From: a virus | DNA length: 64,000 nt | Reading direction: 5' to 3' (one strand) | IMG/VR virus record: IMGVR_UViG_3300042314_000177 | Location: 1-64,000 of that record | In this document: positions 23,915-30,702 of the stretch, in pieces | Layout of the letters: every line of letters starts with the position of its first letter | How positions within the stretch are numbered: the first letter of the stretch is position 1 | Notes under the pieces: model-generated | What the model was told of the DNA's origin: nothing | Database searches by the model: none | What the model saw: only the letters and a program-made list of their open reading frames with translations | Made by a program: the position numbers and the translations under genes

Positions 23915-24005
23915 ATTCAACTTTCTTTGGGTTGTGGATAAAAAGAGCTTTTAATCTTCTGAAAATTAGTTACAAGGGGTTTGGCAAATAAAAGGAGATA
24001 CCGCA
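23915..24005. promoter_or_regulatory. Divergent control region with a DnaA box
   Basis: This 91-bp AT-rich spacer separates the leftward and rightward early operons. It contains TGTGGATAA (23933-23941), the exact complement of a consensus DnaA box. A possible leftward promoter TTGTAA-N16-TAAAAG is also present. AAAGGAG precedes the ERF start. Both early operons are probably controlled here by the XRE protein. Confidence 0.45.
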
Positions 24006-24566
24006 ATGCCAGTACATAAAAAGATTAACGAAGCGCGGATTGCTTTCCACGCATTACCTCTAAAAAAGTCCGGCCATAATACGTTTGCTGGATATAAATA
24101 TTTTGAGCTTTCAGACTTTGTGATTCCAGCCCTTCGCATTTTTAACGATGTCGGATTGTGCGCGATCATAAGCTTTTCAGAATCCACAGCGTCGATGCAC
24201 ATTGTCGATGTCGAGGATGGAACTCAGGTGATTATTCACAGCCCAATGGGATCAGCCAATCTTAAAGGCTGTCACGAGATACAGAACATTGGTGCTTGTG
24301 AGACTTACTCCACCCGCTATCTCTGGACAGCAGCCCTTTGCATTGTCGAGCATGACGCACTGGATGCTACCACAGGCAAGATCGAACCAGCACCACGCGA
24401 AAAGTTTATCAGCGATAAGCAGTTTGCTGAATTGCAAGCCTTGGTAGACGAAACCAAAACAGACATGGCTCTGCTCTGCAAGCATTACAAAATCAGCGCA
24501 CTCAAGGAATTGCAGGAAATCCGCTTCGATGCGGTTAAGGCTGCATTAGAAAAGAAGCTGAAATGA
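24006..24566 (+). CDS. erf: ERF-family single-strand annealing protein
   Basis: The product is 186 residues. NTFAGYKYFELSDFVIPALR and CETYSTRYLWTAALCIVE match the ERF superfamily (P22 Erf). It anneals complementary strands in RecA-independent recombination and concatemer formation, usually with the exonuclease encoded next. First gene of the rightward operon, overlapping yqaJ by 4 bp. Homologue at 58838-59407 with a diverged C-terminus. Confidence 0.88.
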   Translation: MPVHKKINEARIAFHALPLKKSGHNTFAGYKYFELSDFVIPALRIFNDVGLCAIISFSESTASMHIVDVEDGTQVIIHSPMGSANLKGCHEIQNIGACETYSTRYLWTAALCIVEHDALDATTGKIEPAPREKFISDKQFAELQALVDETKTDMALLCKHYKISALKELQEIRFDAVKAALEKKLK

Positions 24567-25198
24567 CGGACGCAGCTATTATACAACGCAGTCCCGAATG
24601 GTATGCAGCACGTTGTGGAAGCCTTGGCGCTTCCCAACTTGCAGACGCCCTAGCCAAGACCAAATCAGGCTGGGGAGCATCACGCGCCAACCTTCGCGCA
24701 ACCCTTGTGGTCGAAAGGCTCACAGGCCAGCAAGAAGAAGGATTTATTCGCAGTGCAGCAATGCAATGGGGAGTAGACAAGGAAGAAGAAGCTAGAATCG
24801 CCTACAGCTTCATTACAGGCCATGATGTGACTGAGGTAGGGTTATATAAGCATCCTACCATTATAGGCACTCACGCCAGCCCTGACGGGCTTGTGGGCGA
24901 TGATGGCTGCATAGAGATTAAATGCCCAAACTCTGCCACACACATAGAAGTGCTCAAAACTAATCAAATCGCGCACAAATATATACTACAGATGCAATGG
25001 CAGATGGCTTGCGCCGATCGTCAATGGTGCGATTTCGTAAGCTTCGATCCACGAATGCCAGACCATCTAATGCTTTACATTGCGCGGGTGCAGCGCGACA
25101 ACGATATGCTGGCGACTTTGGAATCAGAGGTTGCCGCATTTCTGGCAGAAGTTGACAAAGACGTAGAAGCATTATCAGAGCTAGGAATCCCATCATGA
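24563..25198 (+). CDS. YqaJ-family viral recombinase / 5-3 exonuclease
   Basis: The product is 211 residues. IIQRSPEWYAARCGSLGASQ, GTHASPDGLVGDDGCIEIKCPN and YILQMQWQMACADRQWCDFV give the lambda-exonuclease-type PD-(D/E)XK core (S-PDG...EIK...QxxxxM). It resects double-strand ends for the annealing protein. Overlaps erf and the HTH gene by 4 bp each. Homologue at 59404-60036. Confidence 0.9.
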   Translation: MTDAAIIQRSPEWYAARCGSLGASQLADALAKTKSGWGASRANLRATLVVERLTGQQEEGFIRSAAMQWGVDKEEEARIAYSFITGHDVTEVGLYKHPTIIGTHASPDGLVGDDGCIEIKCPNSATHIEVLKTNQIAHKYILQMQWQMACADRQWCDFVSFDPRMPDHLMLYIARVQRDNDMLATLESEVAAFLAEVDKDVEALSELGIPS

Positions 25199-25416
25199 CA
25201 CAGAACGAAAGAGTTTTCGATCACTTGCTTACTGTTGGGCCAATCCGTCCAATGACAGCATTGAATGACCTTGGCATCTATCGCCTAGCCTCAAGGATTA
25301 ATGATCTGCGAAAGGCTGGGCATAAGATTAAAACCAAAAAGGTTGAGGTGGTCAATCGCTGGGGCGAATCATCTTACATTGCTGAGTATAGCCTGGAACT
25401 TGAAGATGCTGCCTAA
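25195..25416 (+). CDS. Winged helix-turn-helix protein (HTH_39 type)
   Basis: The product is 73 residues. GPIRPMTALNDLGIYRLASR and INDLRKAGHKIKTKKVEV fit the HTH_39 winged-helix family found in phage recombination operons. It starts in an ATGA overlap with the exonuclease gene and overlaps the nuclease gene by 11 bp. Homologue at 60033-60254. Confidence 0.75.
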   Translation: MTQNERVFDHLLTVGPIRPMTALNDLGIYRLASRINDLRKAGHKIKTKKVEVVNRWGESSYIAEYSLELEDAA

Positions 25417-25738
25417 TCGCATTGCCAAGAGGCAAAAGCGTTCATCGCGCTGGCGCTCACAAGGCCACCTGAATTTCATTCGATCGTTCCATTGCTCGAT
25501 TAATGGTTGCCAGGATATGCCGATCGAGTGCGCTCACGTTCGCAATGGTAGCGGCGCAGGAATGGGGCAGAAGCCAGATGATTGGCGGGTTGTTCCATTA
25601 TGCCGCGAGCATCATAATCAGCAACACACAGTTGGTGAGCAGACGTTCTGGAAAGGCATTGACGTAGAAGCTTTGATTGAAGCATTTTGCAAAGCCAGCC
25701 CAAAGGCGCGTGAGATTAAAGAGGCTCAAGACAAGTGA
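25406..25738 (+). CDS. DUF968/Ref-like HNH nuclease
   Basis: The product is 110 residues from ATG 25406. FHCSINGCQ, ECAHVRNGSGAGMGQKPDDW and VVPLCREHHNQQH match DUF968-type Cys/His nucleases, related to Ref, which cuts in a RecA-dependent way. It is conserved between ERF/YqaJ and NinB, so it is a recombination accessory. Homologue at 60244-60576. Confidence 0.75.
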   Translation: MLPNRIAKRQKRSSRWRSQGHLNFIRSFHCSINGCQDMPIECAHVRNGSGAGMGQKPDDWRVVPLCREHHNQQHTVGEQTFWKGIDVEALIEAFCKASPKAREIKEAQDK

Positions 25739-26133
25739 CGCAAACAGTTTGGCTTCGCGGTGAATATCAAAGACGATTGGCTCACCAGTTGATTGACAAA
25801 GCGCCGCAAGACGCAGTTGTTAAGATTAGCCAAGCCAAGCGATCCGATGATCAGAATGCAAAGATGTGGGCCATGCTGTCAGACATTAGTCGATCAGCAC
25901 CAGAAGAAAGGCGTCACATACCAGAAGTTTGGAAGTGTATTTTTATGGCAGCATTAGGGCATGAAGTGATGTTCACAATGGGCCTAAACGACCAGCCTTT
26001 CCCAATAGGCTTTAAAACATCAAAGCTAACTAAGGCCCAGATGTCAGATTTAATTGAGTTTGTGTATTCGTATGGGGCGCAACACAACGTAAAATGGAGT
26101 GAAGAAAATGCAGAATATTATAATATCAGGTAA
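25735..26133 (+). CDS. ninB: NinB / Orf-like recombination mediator
   Basis: The product is 132 residues. AKRSDDQNAKMWAMLSDISR and PEVWKCIFMAALGHEV fit NinB (lambda Orf), a dimeric single-strand DNA and SSB-binding factor that substitutes for RecFOR. It overlaps its neighbours by 4 and 26 bp. Homologue at 60573-60953. Confidence 0.85.
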   Translation: MTQTVWLRGEYQRRLAHQLIDKAPQDAVVKISQAKRSDDQNAKMWAMLSDISRSAPEERRHIPEVWKCIFMAALGHEVMFTMGLNDQPFPIGFKTSKLTKAQMSDLIEFVYSYGAQHNVKWSEENAEYYNIR

Positions 26134-26479
26134 CGTAGGCAAAGACGCAGAGCTTCGCACAGTGCGCGACAGCCAGGTTCTTAGCTTCAACGTAGGCGTC
26201 AAGAACGGATTCGGTAAAGATGCTGGCAGCGTTTGGTATCGGTGCAGCTTATGGGGCAAGGCAGCGGAAGTGTTTGCTGGCAGTCTAAAGAAAGGCACTA
26301 AGGTCTTTGTATCTGGTGAGCTTACGCATGACGAATACGAAGGCAAGTCACAGTTCAATGTGCGCGTTGGAAGCATTGATACAGCGCCGCGATCGGAAGC
26401 TGGCGGAAGCAGCACCACTGCCGATACTAGCGTCACATGGGATAACGTAAAGGACTTGGATGATGATGTCCCATTCTGA
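26108..26479 (+). CDS. ssb: Single-stranded DNA-binding protein
   Basis: The product is 123 residues. IIISGNVGKDAELR, VWYRCSLWGKAAE and GELTHDEYEGKSQFNVRVG form the OB fold, and the acidic tail ends DDDVPF, the partner-binding tip. ATG 26108 lies 8 bases after GGAG; a GTG at 26099 is the alternative. Unit B has a GapR gene inserted exactly after this ribosome binding site. Confidence 0.92.
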   Translation: MQNIIISGNVGKDAELRTVRDSQVLSFNVGVKNGFGKDAGSVWYRCSLWGKAAEVFAGSLKKGTKVFVSGELTHDEYEGKSQFNVRVGSIDTAPRSEAGGSSTTADTSVTWDNVKDLDDDVPF

Positions 26480-26711
26480 AGAACCTACCAAAACACGCAA
26501 TGAACTGCCGACACGCACTAGGAATATTCCTCCACCGTCTGAATATCTGGAGCATCGCTATAGGCAGAGCAACCAGGCGATCGTGGATTCATCCAAAGCA
26601 TTGTTGAAGGCGCAGTTAAAGGCTGGGCATCATACGCTAACGCCCGAAAGCTACAAGGCGATCGTCAGGAAATACGACTGGCAGTTCTGCTTACATCCTA
26701 CATTATTCTAA
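26460..26711 (+). CDS. Small early protein (83 aa)
   Basis: The product is about 83 residues. KTRNELPTRTRNIPPPSEYLE and AIVRKYDWQFCLHPTLF are conserved with 61577-61810. It overlaps the end of ssb by 20 bp and is the last gene before a terminator. Function unknown. Confidence 0.55.
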   Translation: MMMSHSEEPTKTRNELPTRTRNIPPPSEYLEHRYRQSNQAIVDSSKALLKAQLKAGHHTLTPESYKAIVRKYDWQFCLHPTLF

Positions 26712-26715
26712 GCCA

Positions 26716-26753
26716 AATGGCGGGCGGCAATGAGCTTCCCGCCATTATTTTTG
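26716..26753 (+). terminator. Rho-independent terminator of first rightward operon
   Basis: AATGGCGGG pairs with CCCGCCATT (9 bp) around a 13-base loop, followed by ATTTTTG. It stands directly after the 83-residue gene. The same hairpin occurs at 61814-61850. Confidence 0.75.
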
Positions 26754-26772
26754 TCTGTTATGAAAAAAGTGC

Positions 26773-26801
26773 TTTACACATTAAAAGGCCCTTTTTATAA
26801 G
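26773..26801 (+). promoter_or_regulatory. Rightward promoter TTTACA-N17-TATAAG
   Basis: TTTACA (26773-26778), 17 bases and TATAAG (26796-26801) follow the terminator and open a second rightward unit of tiny genes. Boxes and spacing are the same in unit B (61871-61899), although the spacer sequence differs. Confidence 0.65.
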
Positions 26802-26815
26802 AGGGCATCAACCCA

Positions 26816-26828
26816 GGGGCCATGCCCC
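26816..26828 (+). promoter_or_regulatory. 5-prime leader hairpin GGGGC-CAT-GCCCC
   Basis: The hairpin starts 14 nt after the -10 box and is followed by GCC and CGGAGG before ATG 26847. Unit B has GGGGC-CTT-GCCCC at the same distance. It may stabilise the 5-prime end or control ribosome access. Confidence 0.5.
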
Positions 26829-26846
26829 GCCAATACGGAGGAAGTT

Positions 26847-27032
26847 ATGATAACTGATAATCTAACCGAAGAAGAACGGGTTCAGCGCCGCATAGAATTT
26901 TACAGGGAAGTCTCAAAAGGACTTGCTGAAACGCTCAAGGCATATCCGCTGCAAGAGGATGTATATACACCGCATCCAGATGATTACGATGGCGGACGCT
27001 TTGATTATCTAACTTCACGAGGTGTAAAATGA
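26847..27032 (+). CDS. Small early protein (61 aa) with conserved C-terminal tag
   Basis: The product is 61 residues. The C-terminus DDYDGGRFDYLTSRGVK is shared with the 96-residue protein at 61945-62235, while the N-terminal parts differ. ATG 26847 follows a CGGAGGA binding site. Function unknown. Confidence 0.55.
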   Translation: MITDNLTEEERVQRRIEFYREVSKGLAETLKAYPLQEDVYTPHPDDYDGGRFDYLTSRGVK

Positions 27033-27118
27033 CCAAGATGACAAAGACTCAATTCTGGCTGGCTGTAATATGGTTTGCTGCAATGATAACAATGTTTGCA
27101 ACGGAGAGGACATTTTAA
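27029..27118 (+). CDS. Tiny membrane peptide (29 aa)
   Basis: The frame encodes 29 residues with one transmembrane segment (FWLAVIWFAAMITMFATERTF). It starts in an ATGA overlap with the previous gene. The unit B version at 62237-62326 has the same length and the same end (MFATERTF). The binding site for the next gene lies inside its 3-prime end. Confidence 0.6.
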   Translation: MTKMTKTQFWLAVIWFAAMITMFATERTF

Positions 27119-27119
27119 G

Positions 27120-27308
27120 ATGACATTGATCGAACTTAGAAACATCGTCGCGGATCATGTTCAAATGATGCACGGCAACCCAGAATTTATCCGCCAGATT
27201 AGAGATGGTGAGCAGGATGATGGCCCATTCATAACAGGCGCTTTAGCGATCTGGGCAAAGTTCATGGAAGGCTTGCAACCAGCACCAGAGGTATTGGCAG
27301 ATGATTAA
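27120..27308 (+). CDS. Conserved early protein (62 aa)
   Basis: The product is 62 residues (MTLIELRNIVADHVQMMHGN start), acidic and helical. GGAGAGGA stands upstream inside the previous gene. The first 77 bp and the 28 bp before them are identical to unit B (62328-62516). Function unknown. Confidence 0.6.
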   Translation: MTLIELRNIVADHVQMMHGNPEFIRQIRDGEQDDGPFITGALAIWAKFMEGLQPAPEVLADD

Positions 27309-27438
27309 GGCAGCACAAGCAGCGCCTTTAGGCAAGACGTATCGCGTATCTTCTGAGAACGCATGGCCCCTTAGAGGATTAGACGGAAAGACATTTGCAG
27401 AGCGCCGTGCAGAGCGTGAGAAGGAGCAAAGCAAATGA
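27301..27438 (+). CDS. Small basic protein (45 aa)
   Basis: The product is 45 residues ending RRAEREKEQSK, overlapping the previous gene by 8 bp. The homologue at 62509-62646 has the same length. PLGKTYRVSSENAWPLRGLD suggests a folded core. Function unknown. Confidence 0.55.
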   Translation: MIKAAQAAPLGKTYRVSSENAWPLRGLDGKTFAERRAEREKEQSK

Positions 27439-27518
27439 AACGCTATATAATCAGCAAGGGAAAGGCGTTCAGGATTCGCACTGTGGAAGGCGTCACGTTT
27501 ATAACTAGATTAGTCTAG
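27435..27518 (+). CDS. Very short protein (27 aa), last rightward gene
   Basis: The frame encodes 27 residues, starting in an ATGA overlap and ending 4 bp inside the convergent phosphoesterase gene. KAFRIRTVEGVTFITRL resembles the C-terminus of a 63-residue protein in unit B (62643-62834), so this may be a shortened version. Confidence 0.45.
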   Translation: MKRYIISKGKAFRIRTVEGVTFITRLV

Positions 27519-28693
27519 TCTGCCTCAAGCATTTCTGTGGTTATCATAACCCTGCCTACAGCACCATACTTTTTATGGTACGTTATTGCCCAGGCTGCTC
27601 GATCAGCAATCCAGCCACCACGCGCAGCATAAGCGTCACGCGCTGCCAAGGTTGGATGCTGAACCACAGTTACGCCGTTATATTCTTTCTCGTCCCTGTG
27701 ATGGCGATGTCCGCAGTGTATTTCGCGCCTGCTAGTCCTGCCCCATTGCTGCGGGAACTGTGCCGCAAACAGAAGCGGTAGGCTCTCGTTCTTAACTTTA
27801 TGACCATGATGGATTCCCAACATAGTGCTGCCCCATTCAAATACATAGAATGGCAGGACGCTATCGTTGACAGTGACGCGAGGTTCTTCTTCGTAATGCA
27901 CCGAAAACAAATCAGCCAGCCAGCCGCTTGCTTCTTCGTCGTGATTGCCTTCCGCTATAATCAGATGCACTTCCTGATGGCGCAGCAAAGACATTGTTAC
28001 CAGCGATCGAATGACGCGGATTGCAGACTTGCGTATCTTAGGGAAACGGCTGTCAGCATCCAGAACGTGCTTTGAAGCTGGTGTTACTGGTGTCTTGCCA
28101 TCCGTATGCAGAAAGTCGCCCTGGATGTTAATAACTGCCGTGTGAGCCTTTGGGCTTTGTTCTATCATTTGTTGCAGTGCAGCAATGATGGTGCGCTCTG
28201 CGATAGATATGTTCCAATCGCTTCCACCCTCTTGATGCCATGCCAGCATTCCAAGGTGGTAATCAGTGAACGTATAAAGGTTGCACAGATGCTCCTCAGA
28301 AGCCGCTGGAGCAACGATTGATACCACAGGCGGTATCTCGTCCTTAAAGCCCTCAACTGCCTCTCTCATGGCGTCCACAAGAGCCTCATGGCTTAGTGAC
28401 GCTTTAACCCATTGACCAGATGGTTTGCCTTCAGCGTTGTAGTAGGTGCTGACGCCCTTAGCTACATAGCCATCAGGAACAGGTCGAGTGAAGTCATGCT
28501 CAGGCGAATAGCCGAACTTTGCAGCCTTGCGCTTCACAGCAAGATAAGTCTCGCTTGCGCCGCCAATGTTCATGCCTAATTCAGTGGCCGCTGCCCTGGC
28601 ACTTCCAAGGCGCTCTATGGCCTCAAGAATTTGCTTTTGACGAGGCGTGCAATACCTGTACAGGTTTTCGTCTATCGTTATGATGGATGGCAT
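27515..28693 (-). CDS. Metallophosphoesterase with N-terminal HTH
   Basis: The product is 392 residues. An N-terminal HTH-like part (RQKQILEAIERLGSARAAAT) precedes a calcineurin-type phosphoesterase with FTDYHLGM, GDFLHTDG, EGNHDEE and CGHRHHRDE metal ligands. It may be an SbcD/Mre11-like nuclease. It is the most downstream late leftward gene and converges with the early rightward genes. A partial second copy is at 63426-64000. Confidence 0.8.
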   Translation of the reverse strand: MPSIITIDENLYRYCTPRQKQILEAIERLGSARAAATELGMNIGGASETYLAVKRKAAKFGYSPEHDFTRPVPDGYVAKGVSTYYNAEGKPSGQWVKASLSHEALVDAMREAVEGFKDEIPPVVSIVAPAASEEHLCNLYTFTDYHLGMLAWHQEGGSDWNISIAERTIIAALQQMIEQSPKAHTAVINIQGDFLHTDGKTPVTPASKHVLDADSRFPKIRKSAIRVIRSLVTMSLLRHQEVHLIIAEGNHDEEASGWLADLFSVHYEEEPRVTVNDSVLPFYVFEWGSTMLGIHHGHKVKNESLPLLFAAQFPQQWGRTSRREIHCGHRHHRDEKEYNGVTVVQHPTLAARDAYAARGGWIADRAAWAITYHKKYGAVGRVMITTEMLEAD

Positions 28694-28918
28694 TTACTTG
28701 CCTTTCGGACAATCGTCCTCACATAAACATACAAAGACGCTGTTATGCGCCTCTATTTCTGTGACAGTTTCTGATGAATCTTTTGTTGCATCGTAACTTA
28801 TGGGTTTCGCAATAGCACAATAGCTATTTACGGGAACGGTCGAAACGGTCGCGCAGCCGCTCAGTGCGCTCAGGATCAGGAGTAATAATGGCGGCTTCAC
28901 CCAGTGCAATTTGCTCAT
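28694..28918 (-). CDS. Outer-membrane spanin lipoprotein (Rz1-like)
   Basis: The product is about 74 residues from ATG 28918. The signal peptide LLLLILSALSGC ends in a lipobox with Cys. The mature part has SYCAIAKPISY, then AHNSVFVCLCEDDCPKGK, a pattern of Rz1/LysC-like proteins. It overlaps the Rz gene by 95 bp in another frame, the hallmark of spanin pairs. It acts in the outer membrane at the last step of lysis. Confidence 0.8.
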   Translation of the reverse strand: MSKLHWVKPPLLLLILSALSGCATVSTVPVNSYCAIAKPISYDATKDSSETVTEIEAHNSVFVCLCEDDCPKGK

Positions 28919-29036
28919 TGATGGCCTCATTTATTTCTTTGATTGTTTCCTGACGCCCTTGCCGCTTCCAACGATGCTCTGCCCAAACTCCCAACAGCTT
29001 GTCCAGAACACCCAGCAAGAGCATCAGGAACTTCAT
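28824..29036 (-). CDS. Inner-membrane spanin (Rz-like)
   Basis: The product is 70 residues: an N-terminal membrane anchor (FLMLLLGVLDKLLGVW) and a charged helical periplasmic part (RQETIKEINEAINEQIALGE). With the overlapping lipoprotein gene it forms a two-component spanin. Its start joins the holin stop as TAATG. Confidence 0.75.
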   Translation of the reverse strand: MKFLMLLLGVLDKLLGVWAEHRWKRQGRQETIKEINEAINEQIALGEAAIITPDPERTERLRDRFDRSRK

Positions 29037-29218
29037 TACTCTGCGGACTCAGCTACAGGTTGCTTGCTGAAAACAGACCAAACAGCAACGCCAATGGTAG
29101 CTACGGCAGCAGCCAACGCATCAACCGTTGCGCCGTCGATAAGGCCTTTTCCTGCCAGATAGCCAAAGCCAGCCGCAGCCACTGTACGAACGATTCCAAA
29201 CAATTGTTCCTTCTTCAT
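29036..29218 (-). CDS. Holin (Pam3 gp28-like)
   Basis: The product is 60 residues from ATG 29216-29218, 8 bases after AAAGGAAA. Two hydrophobic segments (IVRTVAAAGFGYLAGKGLI and DALAAAVATIGVAVWSVF) are separated by a short turn. The size and composition resemble small Pam3-type holins. It stands next to the spanins. Confidence 0.7.
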   Translation of the reverse strand: MKKEQLFGIVRTVAAAGFGYLAGKGLIDGATVDALAAAVATIGVAVWSVFSKQPVAESAE

Positions 29219-29263
29219 GTCATTTTCCTTTACAGTATTGTGGGGAACGTCTATTACGTAGTT

Positions 29264-29815
29264 ATGACGCACCGCACTTGTTTTCGCTGCACCCGTTCCT
29301 TGGAAGCTACTCCAGGGAATTTCCACCGCGAGAAATCACGCCCATTGGGTTTATCATATGAATGCAAGGAATGCCATAGCGAGCGTAAGAAAGGTCGTGA
29401 CCGCCGCAAAGAGCGCTGGGGTGCACTAACTCCAGAACAAAAAGTATTACGCAAAGCTAGAATGTTGCGGTATGGACGGACACAACGCGGACGCGCCACA
29501 TATTTGCGGAACGCATACCAACGTATTGATGAATGCGATTTAACATCATTAGAGATACTAGAGTTTATAACGCAGCCCTGCGTGTACTGCGGAACTGTTA
29601 CCGACAACAGGGGGCTGGATAGAATTGACAATAGCTTACCCCACATAAAAGGTAACGTTCAGACTGCTTGCACTGGCTGCAACATCATGCGCGGGGATAG
29701 GTTTACTGTCGAAGAAATGATGTTGATAGGAAAGACAGTCTCCGAAATTCATAAGACTAGGAATAAGACGCCCTTGGCAATTCAAAGTGAGGGCCATCAG
29801 GAAACGACCGACTAA
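29264..29815 (+). CDS. HNH homing endonuclease within lysis cassette
   Basis: The product is 183 residues. CFRCTRSLEATPGNFHRE and YECKECHSERKKGR form an N-terminal zinc element; CVYCGTVTDNRGLDRIDNS and NVQTACTGCNIMRG form the HNH core. It is coded on the plus strand between holin and endolysin, opposite to all neighbours. Its last 59 bp overlap the endolysin gene in antisense. A free-standing selfish gene is likely. Confidence 0.8.
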   Translation: MTHRTCFRCTRSLEATPGNFHREKSRPLGLSYECKECHSERKKGRDRRKERWGALTPEQKVLRKARMLRYGRTQRGRATYLRNAYQRIDECDLTSLEILEFITQPCVYCGTVTDNRGLDRIDNSLPHIKGNVQTACTGCNIMRGDRFTVEEMMLIGKTVSEIHKTRNKTPLAIQSEGHQETTD

Positions 29816-30188
29816 GAATTTTAGCAGTTATAGGCCCATTTATAGCGGACAGCAATTTCCAAGTTCCGCCCCAACGTATTGGAATCTTTTCGGCTAAAGA
29901 TGCTTCCCGCATAACTTCAGCTAATCTATGGTATAAAGGCCAGTCCCATGATACTTTACCGTCAATCAGCGGCGCTAAATCAACAGCGTGTCCAGTGATG
30001 TGCCGCGAGTTCAGCGTCTTTGATGCGCCTTGTGCCAGTAACTTGCGTTGACGATCTAGGGTGCGTAAGCCTTCCAGCACGGTAAAGTCCAAGTCAGACA
30101 TCGCAGCAGCCTTCTTTACCACACGCACTAAATCGGGATGGACTCCATCTAGACGCAATAAAGAACGACTGCCAAGGATTATGCTCAC
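29757..30188 (-). CDS. Endolysin, M15 (VanY-type) peptidase
   Basis: The product is 143 residues from GTG 30188, which overlaps the upstream stop (GTGA). LEGLRTLDRQRKLLAQGASK, SRHITGHAVDLAP and DGPHFEL carry the HxxxxxxD and final His zinc ligands of M15 peptidases. It cleaves peptide links in peptidoglycan. No signal peptide is visible, so it depends on the holin. Confidence 0.85.
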   Translation of the reverse strand: MSIILGSRSLLRLDGVHPDLVRVVKKAAAMSDLDFTVLEGLRTLDRQRKLLAQGASKTLNSRHITGHAVDLAPLIDGKVSWDWPLYHRLAEVMREASLAEKIPIRWGGTWKLLSAINGPITAKILSRSFPDGPHFELPRASYS

Positions 30189-30367
30189 ACAGCACCCTTT
30201 TGCAATATGCTTACCAGTATGCCAACCAGCAACACGATGATGGTTCCACAAGCGCCAATGCCAACGCTTTCTAGGCGCTTCATTCTGGCGCAGATGCTTT
30301 CGTATCTAAACGCACAGACTTCTTCGTGAGTGTTGAGTTGTGCTTGTGTTGCGTCAATCGTGTTCAT
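30185..30367 (-). CDS. Small membrane protein before endolysin (60 aa)
   Basis: The product is 60 residues. The N-terminal helix is charged (QLNTHEEVCAFRYESICARM) and the C-terminal segment (VGIGACGTIIVLLVGILVSIL) spans the membrane. This layout recalls XhlA-like or holin-associated proteins. It overlaps the endolysin start by 4 bp. A lysis role is inferred from context. Confidence 0.6.
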   Translation of the reverse strand: MNTIDATQAQLNTHEEVCAFRYESICARMKRLESVGIGACGTIIVLLVGILVSILQKGAV

Positions 30368-30393
30368 GTTGTCTCACTCATTTGATGCAGTGA

Positions 30394-30657
30394 TTAAGCT
30401 TCTGCTTCTGGCAGTGCGTTCTTAGCTTGCTCTGCGGCATAGGCAGCTACTACGTCAGCAGTATGCGTTGCAGCGCATATTGCCTGAACGCGAGCATCTT
30501 CTGCGCTGTAGTCATCGCCTGGGGCAACAACGTGACGGTGGAATGTGCCGCTGATCTGTTCGCCGTCTTCGAGGATGGCAGTCTTAGTGCGTACTTGCAC
30601 GCAGCCGTTCTCAAGTACTTCGATGTTATCAACAACTACGTTTTTCTCTAAAGCCAT
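30394..30657 (-). CDS. Small conserved protein next to tail fibres (87 aa)
   Basis: The product is 87 residues, acidic, beta then alpha, ending EQAKNALPEAEA. Similar small proteins follow tail fibre genes in other phages. AGGAG precedes the start. Function unknown. Confidence 0.5.
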   Translation of the reverse strand: MALEKNVVVDNIEVLENGCVQVRTKTAILEDGEQISGTFHRHVVAPGDDYSAEDARVQAICAATHTADVVAAYAAEQAKNALPEAEA

Positions 30658-30702
30658 TTTTATTCTCCTGTTTCCAGACCAGCTATCCCGCTGGACATTA
30701 GG

